Shown here piece by piece: positions 57,674-64,000 of a stretch of 64,000 nucleotides of DNA. Both the position numbers and the translations under genes were made by a program. Location of the stretch: contig CAJSYZ010000012.1 in NCBI GenBank assembly GCA_910574455.1, positions 1,853,317-1,917,316 of the forward strand, written 5' to 3'. Every line of letters begins with the position of its first letter. Positions within the stretch are counted from its first letter, which is position 1. Origin of the DNA: Trichaptum fuscoviolaceum. Its lineage: Eukaryota > Basidiomycota > Agaricomycetes > Hymenochaetales > Trichaptaceae. The notes beneath the pieces were generated by a model. It saw nothing but the letters and a program-made list of their open reading frames with translations, made no database searches and was not told the origin of the DNA.

Positions 57674-59237
57674 ATGATAACAAACTCTCAACTTTATGGT
57701 GCCTCCTCATCTTCCGGAGAATGGGACTTCGACGCGTCAATGGAAGATGCAGAGCATGTCATATGGCAAGCCTCGCAGTCTGGCTCCGAAGCATTGAATA
57801 GGATGCTGTCAGATGCAGTACAGCCTAGAATTAAGAGGTGTTCGTGAAGTACAAATCTGCTCTATGCTTCCCACTACTGACATTGCGCATCTAGTACCTA
57901 GACATACCGCGGCCAAAGCCTGGTCGCCTCCTTCTGGCTCGAACACTTCGGAAACGTCTACTTCATCTACATCCCCCTCAGATTCAGCCGTGTTAAAGGG
58001 CCGGAAGCAGCAGAGGCGCCGCACATTCACCGCACAAAGCGATATCGTGCCAACCTCTCATGGACAAAGCACCCGACCATTGGCCGCAAGCCAGAGCTTA
58101 CCTTCCACTCTTACCTCGAATCCCGGTGCCCTATTGTCGTTGATAAAAGAAGTGTCTCAGAAGGTGGACGAGGAAACCGACGCGAAACAAAGAGCACTGG
58201 AGCGTGCTCGCTTGAAAGCGAAGCGGAAAGAGAGTGATCGGGAGAAGCAGATGAGGAGAAGAATCAGGGATAATCGAGTGCATCGGATGCAAAGAACTGA
58301 AGTACCGGATGATCCTCCTCGAGATTCTGGCTCGACCACTACAGAGCACCCCCAAGAAATGCCCACAAATGAAGATGTGCGGATGGACTTGGATGAAGAT
58401 GCTCAAAGAATGCCTCCGCCGCCTGGTTTACCGGTCCATCGGATCCGTCCGGGTTCCTCATCCTCAACCCGCTTGAGTCTCTCAGAAGCTCAGATCAAGA
58501 AGCCTCCTGGGAAGACAGTCTTGTTTGCTGAGAACACTAACACGAGATCGGCAACACTTCGGGCCTCGACTGTGAGGCCACCAGACGCAGAATCGAAGTC
58601 AAGGCCGTCCACTTCGACATCATTACCCAGCCCTCCTCTTCCCGCCTTCTCTGACTCTATGTCCGACACGCCTATCATTGTCTCCGAGTCTATTGTTGAG
58701 TCTAGCCCTCCCGCTCCGACTTTTCCTTCTGTCCAGCGCATGGCTGCTCTTCCATCTCAGCTCAAAGCCAAGCCCAGAGCTCCGGTACTCGGAATGAGAA
58801 GAGCTCTTAGTAGCTCTCAGTCGCCTAGCCACGAGCAGAAAAACACCCTGCCGACAAAGCAGAAGAAGTTCAAGACTCCCTTTGCAAAGCCTCCACCGCC
58901 AGTGATATCGGCTTATTTTCTTACGGACTCACACTCGACTTCGAACGTGTCTTCTTCCTGCTATTCTTCCACGAAGGTCGATCCAGACTCCAGGACCGTG
59001 TCGGTGGATCTCGGGACGGGTTTTAGGTTACCCACCAGAGTGGAGAGCAACAACGGACGGACCACCATGGGCTCCGGCGTACCTGCGCATCCAATTTCTG
59101 CCGTAAGAAAGGTCGATCATGGGAATGCTCGTTCGTCGTCTCCAGTCGGTGAAGCAAATGATAGCTTTACCTCTGCTGATTTCGACATGGGCATCGATGA
59201 TGATGAGCTTGAGAAAGCATGTAGTGCGTACGACTGA
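57674..59237 (+). CDS. Disordered, probably nuclear protein of 499 aa, function unknown
   Basis: Exons 57674-57837 and 57902-59237 (intron 64 nt, ACTGAC branch, acceptor ACCTAG, phase 2). The N-terminus (EWDFDASMEDAEHVIWQASQ) is acidic and helical. A highly charged coiled coil lies at ~130-175 (KVDEETDAKQRALERARLKA then KRKESDREKQMRRRIRDNR). A Pro/Ser-rich region follows, then KKFKTPFAKPPPP near residue 370, and an acidic C-terminal element (SFTSADFDMGIDDDELEKAC). FKxPF-type motifs and short C-terminal acidic/hydrophobic motifs occur in several DNA-repair cofactors, but I cannot assign a family. The start at 57674 is the first ATG before the conserved-looking part; an in-frame ATG at 57618 is an alternative. 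Confidence 0.6.
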
Positions 59238-59417
59238 ATGTCACCTCGAGGAACTTGTAAGCAATGTATTTCGGATGGTAATATATGTACGATTTTAATG
59301 ATTCATCGAATACAAAAGTTTCAGCTAGGAACTTGTAGGTAATATGTTACTGTTTATGTGATGAACTGTAATGTACTCATAGGATGCTCTATTTTATGTA
59401 GAGGCGTTGACAGACAG

Positions 59418-60343
59418 TCAAGCAAGTAAGAGCACTCCGAGACATCCAGCAAGCTTGTGGAGCATAGGCTCGCGATCTCGACTGCGAGGCAAATTGTACC
59501 AATTACAGACAGCTCGAATGTTCTCCACTACGATCACATAAAACTGGGGTTAATACTAGTTCATAACGATCACAACTATAGATAGCATACCAGTCATGCT
59601 CATGAGAGCCTGACGCGACATCGGATATGGTAGCGTGGCAGGAACAGTCTCAAGTCTATGGAGTCTGTCGTTCCATCTGGGAACACGGATCAAAGGGTCA
59701 TTTTCTGACGCCATGGCATTACGCAGTCTGTAAGGTAAGATAAACTTCCTATAAGAAAAGTAGTGAGTGACTATAACTCAGAGCATGGATGATAACTGAA
59801 ATCTTGTACTCTTCCAACATAGTTTCTTTGAGGGCATCAGTTAGTACTGTTTCATCCACTGCATCTAGCACCTCCGGTATTTCAATTTCTGCCAGACTCT
59901 GCAGAACCTCGTCCTTAAACTCTTCCATTCGCTCGGAGATCTCTTCTTGCATCTCCTGCACTCGCGCGGTGACGGTCGCCGGCCTCTCTTGTCCGCCATA
60001 ACGCGCATCGTCAAGGGTGTCTATCATCTTTTCGATCCTCGCGACCAATTCCTCATAGTCATCAATTGGTATCTGTGCAATACGCTTCTCAATTCAATCA
60101 AAGAGTTTGCAAGTGATTGAAGGAAAATGCGACACTCACTCGTTCCGAATCATTCCAAAGCTCGATGAGCTTATTTCTTATCTCATTTAGGCGTCGTGTA
60201 TCTCCGAAGTACAGACGTTCTGCTGCAACTACACGTTCATGGAGGACGGTGAAACGATCATTCAGATCCGGGGGGAGTTGAAGAGGAAAAGCGAAGGTCA
60301 GCACATCGTCGGTGCCAGTATCATCTGTCTGCGTCTCATCCAT
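59418..60343 (-). CDS. Acidic coiled-coil protein, function unknown
   Basis: Minus-strand exons 60343-60140, 60072-59797 and 59744-59591 join in frame: MDETQTDDTGTDDVLTFAFP, a helical stretch (HERVVAAERLYFGDTRRLNE), a coiled coil (VTARVQEMQEEISERMEEFK), then FILPYRLRNAMASENDPLIR and PYPMSRQALMSMTG. A fourth exon ending at 59418 (FYVIVVENIRAVCNWYNLPR, then MLHKLAGCLGVLLLA) looks coding, but the junction across 59544-59590 is one phase off, so the C-terminus is unresolved; the frame otherwise stops near 59557. An MCB-like ACGCGT lies ~100 bp upstream. Size, coiled coil and motif would suit a cell-cycle or chromosome protein, but no family is recognised. Confidence 0.5.
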
Positions 60344-60441
60344 GATGGGCGCTAAAGACTGTCGGGTAAATTAAAACTTCGTGAGTACTTACGTCACGCC
60401 GCGGTGGTGTCGCGAACAGTCACAGTCCGCTGTGAGCGTAA

Positions 60442-60447
60442 ACGCGT
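60442..60447. promoter_or_regulatory. MCB-type ACGCGT box upstream of the coiled-coil gene
   Basis: AACGCGTC sits ~100 bp upstream of the start at 60343. The same hexamer is present in the POL2/elongin-C promoter. Motif evidence only. Confidence 0.3.
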
Positions 60448-60976
60448 CTTGTCACAAACCTGATATGATACTGTGCCACCCTCTTTTCACGAATGATTTT
60501 ATCTTAATACCAGTACGTACATCTTTATTCTACAAAATAATTTGATCTCCAGCAAGTCAACAAAGTCTTTGACGGTGAATTGATCAGAAGTTCGGGCTCC
60601 CCGTTGAGCCAACGGGACTGTTGCACCCTTGTCTACTCCTACTCCATCGGCCCTACAGACTACAGTGTACTACACCATCTGCACCCTTAAACACTCACTT
60701 CAGCTTCCCTTATGGCTGCAATATGAGACCAGCCGACACTTACAATTTTGAATTGGTGCCTCATGAAATAGACCCGAAACCTGTTAAGAGCAACGGGCAA
60801 GTACTACATGTACATATGTCATATCATACTATCCTGTGCTGCGAGTGCTGGGCCTTCACGTCCTTCACGTGAGATTGGTGCATATATCAGAACACAGTAA
60901 TTACACAAAACATTTAACAAACTAGGACAGCAGACTGCAAAACACCGAAAACCTATCTCCCTCCGACATGGCTCAT
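60448..60976. other. Intergenic, nothing recognised
   Basis: No supported coding region or repeat. Confidence 0.4.
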
Positions 60977-61297
60977 TCATTTTACGTAGTGTTCGACGTG
61001 ATGAGCGACAATTAGATCAAATATAATCTGTCCGTTGTAAGTCACTCGGTAATTAAAATATTGGTGGATGATAAATTGGTGGTCTGTCGGTGACAAGGTC
61101 TTGTTCTCTCGCGGTGCGTCCTCGACACCCATAATGTACACTTTCAAGTGTCCAGGAGGGACTATCTGACCAGCGGCGTTATATACTGCGCCAAGAGACA
61201 GTCCTTGTTGCATTGGTACGATGCGGAAGGTCTTCCCCTCATCTCCGGGCAAGGGAATACTGTTGTAGGGCTCCCTGAAAGTTTGGTTCGCGGCCAT
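60977..61297 (-). CDS. 106-aa single-exon protein, function unknown
   Basis: An uninterrupted ORF from ATG 61297 to TGA 60977. The product starts AANQTFREPYNSIPLPGDEG and has regular alternation suggestive of beta strands (FRIVPMQQGLSLGAVYNAAG, GHLKVYIMGVEDAP, FNYRVTYNGQIIFDLIVAHH). No signal peptide or membrane segment. The beta-rich pattern could be a small lectin- or inhibitor-like fold, but no motif proves it. ORF length and composition favour a real gene. Confidence 0.5.
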   Translation of the reverse strand: MAANQTFREPYNSIPLPGDEGKTFRIVPMQQGLSLGAVYNAAGQIVPPGHLKVYIMGVEDAPRENKTLSPTDHQFIIHQYFNYRVTYNGQIIFDLIVAHHVEHYVK

Positions 61298-64000
61298 CGT
61301 CTGCGAAGTAGCTTTTTCATCGATAGGCTATCATGATACTAAATTGGTTCGAATGCGGCTCACTGTGCTTGGGATATGGGATGGAAAATGTAGGAAAATG
61401 TGAAGACATCCGAGTCAGTGAGTAACAAAAGTTCTGCATCGCCGGTAGTACGTGTTTGCAGTTGCTTGGCACAACCACCATTCTGTATGGCAACAGTCTG
61501 TGCCCTGCCCTCCTTTTCGGTCAGAATTCGAACTCCGCAGCACAGCTCACCATATTTAGGCAAGAGACCCGGGAGAGCTCACGTGGCTTGCTCAGTAAAT
61601 TAGTTCAAGCATATATTGCCATATATAGTACTAGTAGTAGGTGTGCTTGTAAATATGTGTAAATATACTATATCGAAAACAGTACCAAGGGCTCACATGT
61701 TCAGAACTTGATACAGGACCGTCGAGGCAACCCTCAGCTCGATGTTCGGAGAGCTTACTAGCGGCTTGCCTGCCTTGGAAGCGCATCGACGCAAGCAAAA
61801 TTATACTGGCTTGTCCGAAGCCAGATCATTCAGCGCGTCCGCTCTGGATCAGACCGGAAGAAGGCAATATCATCTTGAGGGGGTTTAGTCCCATTGTAGA
61901 GCAGTGATATCACCAGATACCGAGTCAAGTGCTACTTGCCATGGCTTGGGATGCCAGCGATCGGGTGACCTGGCATGGTATGTGCTATTCTTTTCCTTTT
62001 TCCCCTTCGCTCACGTCTCATTACTTCCAAGGAACTTTGAAACGACATGCTCGTCAGCTATCACAGCTCTCCAACCACACCAACTTCCGCATATACTTTT
62101 CCCATCGCTTTGCAGTAATTCAGACTCTCTGCTTCGTCACTATTTGCAGATTCTGCACCATTTCGCTCGAGTGGTGTCTGCTCAACTTTACCTTCCATTC
62201 TACCTTTAAACCTCAATAGAAAGTATTCTTGTTACTCTTGTTTTTGCTGTCCGTGCCACCCGGTCAGTGGCAGGACCAGCCCAGTCATCGCTACCCAAGC
62301 ACACCAAAACGTCCGCCAAGTTCTTGTGCTACACGTTGACTGATTCGCCTCCTTCGACTATCCTGCGCACACTGGCAGGGTGCGGCTTCCAATGCAAACC
62401 GGACAACCATCCATCAACTTGTTCACCATCGATTTACGCCTTTGCCTCCGCCGCGCCAACAAACCCTCCGTCACGATTCTCGAGGGCGCTACTCGCGGAG
62501 CAATGGAGCTAGCATTGAACTCGACACTGCCAGTATAGCAGAGGCTTTTCATTAAATTGTAAGCAGCATTCTTCTTAGACCCTCGATTGCATACTGAATA
62601 TCATGGTTAGTGTACGCCTCGGGTCCATTAGTTTTGGACAACATTTCCCCTTCCGAAAACGTAAGCATATTCCTCTGCTTCGGTTCATGAATACCATGCT
62701 CACCTTCAGACGCAGTGTAGGAGTTTGCCACCCAGACATCCATAACTCTAGGTCAAATCTGTTAAGTGGCAGACCACTTCTGAAAACGTGAGCACTTACA
62801 CTCTTATTTGCTTGCTATATTTCTCCCCTCAGTCTTTGAAGATTGCCATCTAGTCTTCAATAACCATCCTGGTGCAGTTACTGAAGCGCCCGAGTTTGCG
62901 TCCATTGAGCAACCTCGTTAGTCATCCGCTACTGCTTCCGTCATGACAGTTCCTCGAGTCTCTGACATTCGCCTGTCAGCATCCTTCAATACATGCAACT
63001 TGTCGGACTAGCGCCAATCGTCCCATTGCTCACCAGTTACCTTCCACAAGGATGCTGACGAGCGTCGTGTGAAGTCCCGTGTTGCTCGACATTTTCTACT
63101 TGCTGCCCCTCTTCGAAGTTGGCGTGCACATATCTTTTGTTACGCGCTGCCATCCTAACTCCTTATAGCGGTGATCGAAAGGGATCCATCCCTGCCGTGC
63201 TTAGCAGGCCCATATCCCAAGAAAGCAAAGCATGAAAGAAGTGATCACGAGTAGAGTCACCCCGTCCTGAGGTCTCAAGAGCCTTGATTCTAGCAACTGA
63301 ATCTATGCTGCGACCCATTCAATTGACCCTCTCAGCCACTCTCGGTCGATTGTTGTTGAAATGACGTTGTGGTGCCTTATCAACAGCAGGACTGTGCACG
63401 GTCCTGTTGGTGGTTTTGCCTAGACCAGGCATTTCTTCATCAGCTGCAGATCTAGGCCAGATCTAATGCTGCAAGGTTTCACTAGACAAACTGCGCATAG
63501 GCCAGGCTCAGTCTCGTCGGCGTCAAGGTTTCCCACTACGCGCACACAGTCTCGCGCACACTATTTCAGCTTTCCGCGCAAAGACTCCTCCCAAGACTGC
63601 AATGCCGACCATCGCTCCTGGACATTCTGCTCTTTGCCACTCTTGCCTAGCTCTGTACTCGCTCTGCTTCTGTGGTCCTTTCCCCTCACCTAGGGACCTT
63701 CGGATAGCTCCCGCTCTAGAAAGCAGCCTGGATTGACTCCTACTCTGAGTCGGCATGTCTTTTCTTCTCATATATACCCGGACTCATCTCGTTTCAATCT
63801 CCTGCGGGACAACACACAATTACCGAGGAACGGCTGGCATCACTGCTTCGACCTATTAGAAGAAATACACTATTATTTGTTACAAAATCTTCGCTGCCAG
63901 ACTTAACATTTGACTATGCCCACCATTAGGATTTCCTGGCGGTCTACAAGACCGATCAACATCAAGACCGTCTTCCACTTGGCATTGATTCGTCTCTCTG
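61298..64000. other. 2.7-kb end region without a supported gene
   Basis: Many overlapping short ORFs on both strands, none with family resemblance. CT-rich stretches near 61990-62200 and 63550-63760 have promoter-like texture, so a gene may begin beyond the window. Confidence 0.35.

Noticed and set aside
1..64000. CRISPR arrays, rRNA genes, bacterial-type operons or viral replication genes
   Set aside because: I looked for regularly spaced repeats and for conserved rRNA or polymerase motifs and found none. The genome context is clearly fungal nuclear DNA.

Overview
The window looks like nuclear DNA of a mushroom-forming basidiomycete (Agaricomycete). The genes have many short introns (mostly 45-65 nt, GTRNGT donors, CTRAY-like branch sites). 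Their products match basidiomycete-type proteins: TKL-like kinases with HGDLKG catalytic loops, F-box proteins, small helical secreted proteins and a WASP with a long polyproline tract. Exon structures below were built by eye from frame, splice consensus and family conservation. They are models and not transcript-supported.

Layout. 0-2.1 kb: 3' end of a Ser/Arg-rich gene. 3.0-4.4 kb: a decayed phosphosulfolactate-synthase/HSA32-type gene. 5.5-5.9 kb: a TA-flanked MITE. 7.0-8.9 kb: an F-box gene. 11.8-12.9 kb: a 1.06-kb TIR element with 9-bp target duplications and 32-bp subterminal repeats. 13.9-15.0 kb: a lactonase-like beta-propeller gene. 15.2-22.2 kb: the DNA polymerase epsilon catalytic subunit, sharing a 248-bp divergent promoter with an elongin-C gene (22.5-23.1 kb).

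23.9-45 kb is the most interesting stretch. It holds a bona fide WASP/Las17 gene (28.7-30.7 kb) and, directly upstream in the same orientation, two genes built from WASP parts. One is a minimal WH1 plus GBD-like-helix protein. The other has a WH1 domain, a serine-rich linker, a complete TKL-like kinase domain and a C-terminal GBD-like helix. A second WH1-kinase lies at 39.5-41.6 kb with a one-base frame break at an overlapping stop/start (TAATG). A decayed kinase piece lies at 44.4 kb. Between these is a duplicated calmodulin locus: two complete six-exon calmodulin genes, each with a 7-nt microexon, separated by a truncated, frameshifted SH3-protein pseudogene. One calmodulin copy carries a CACTA-like MITE in an intron; the other copy shows the empty site. 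A second copy of this MITE sits at 45.0 kb.

42.9-48.7 kb: ribosomal protein eL24 and a somewhat divergent calcineurin A catalytic subunit (a calmodulin target). 52.4-56.4 kb: two small secreted, helix-rich proteins. 57.7-61.3 kb: a nuclear-looking disordered protein, a coiled-coil protein with an MCB-like promoter box, and a 106-aa orphan ORF. The rest (61.3-64 kb and several 1-4 kb gaps) shows no gene I can support.

Working hypothesis: the 24-49 kb region brings together an actin-nucleation regulator, kinases carrying its regulatory modules, calmodulin and calcineurin. This arrangement suggests local duplication and domain shuffling of WASP. Whether the products act together cannot be told from sequence.
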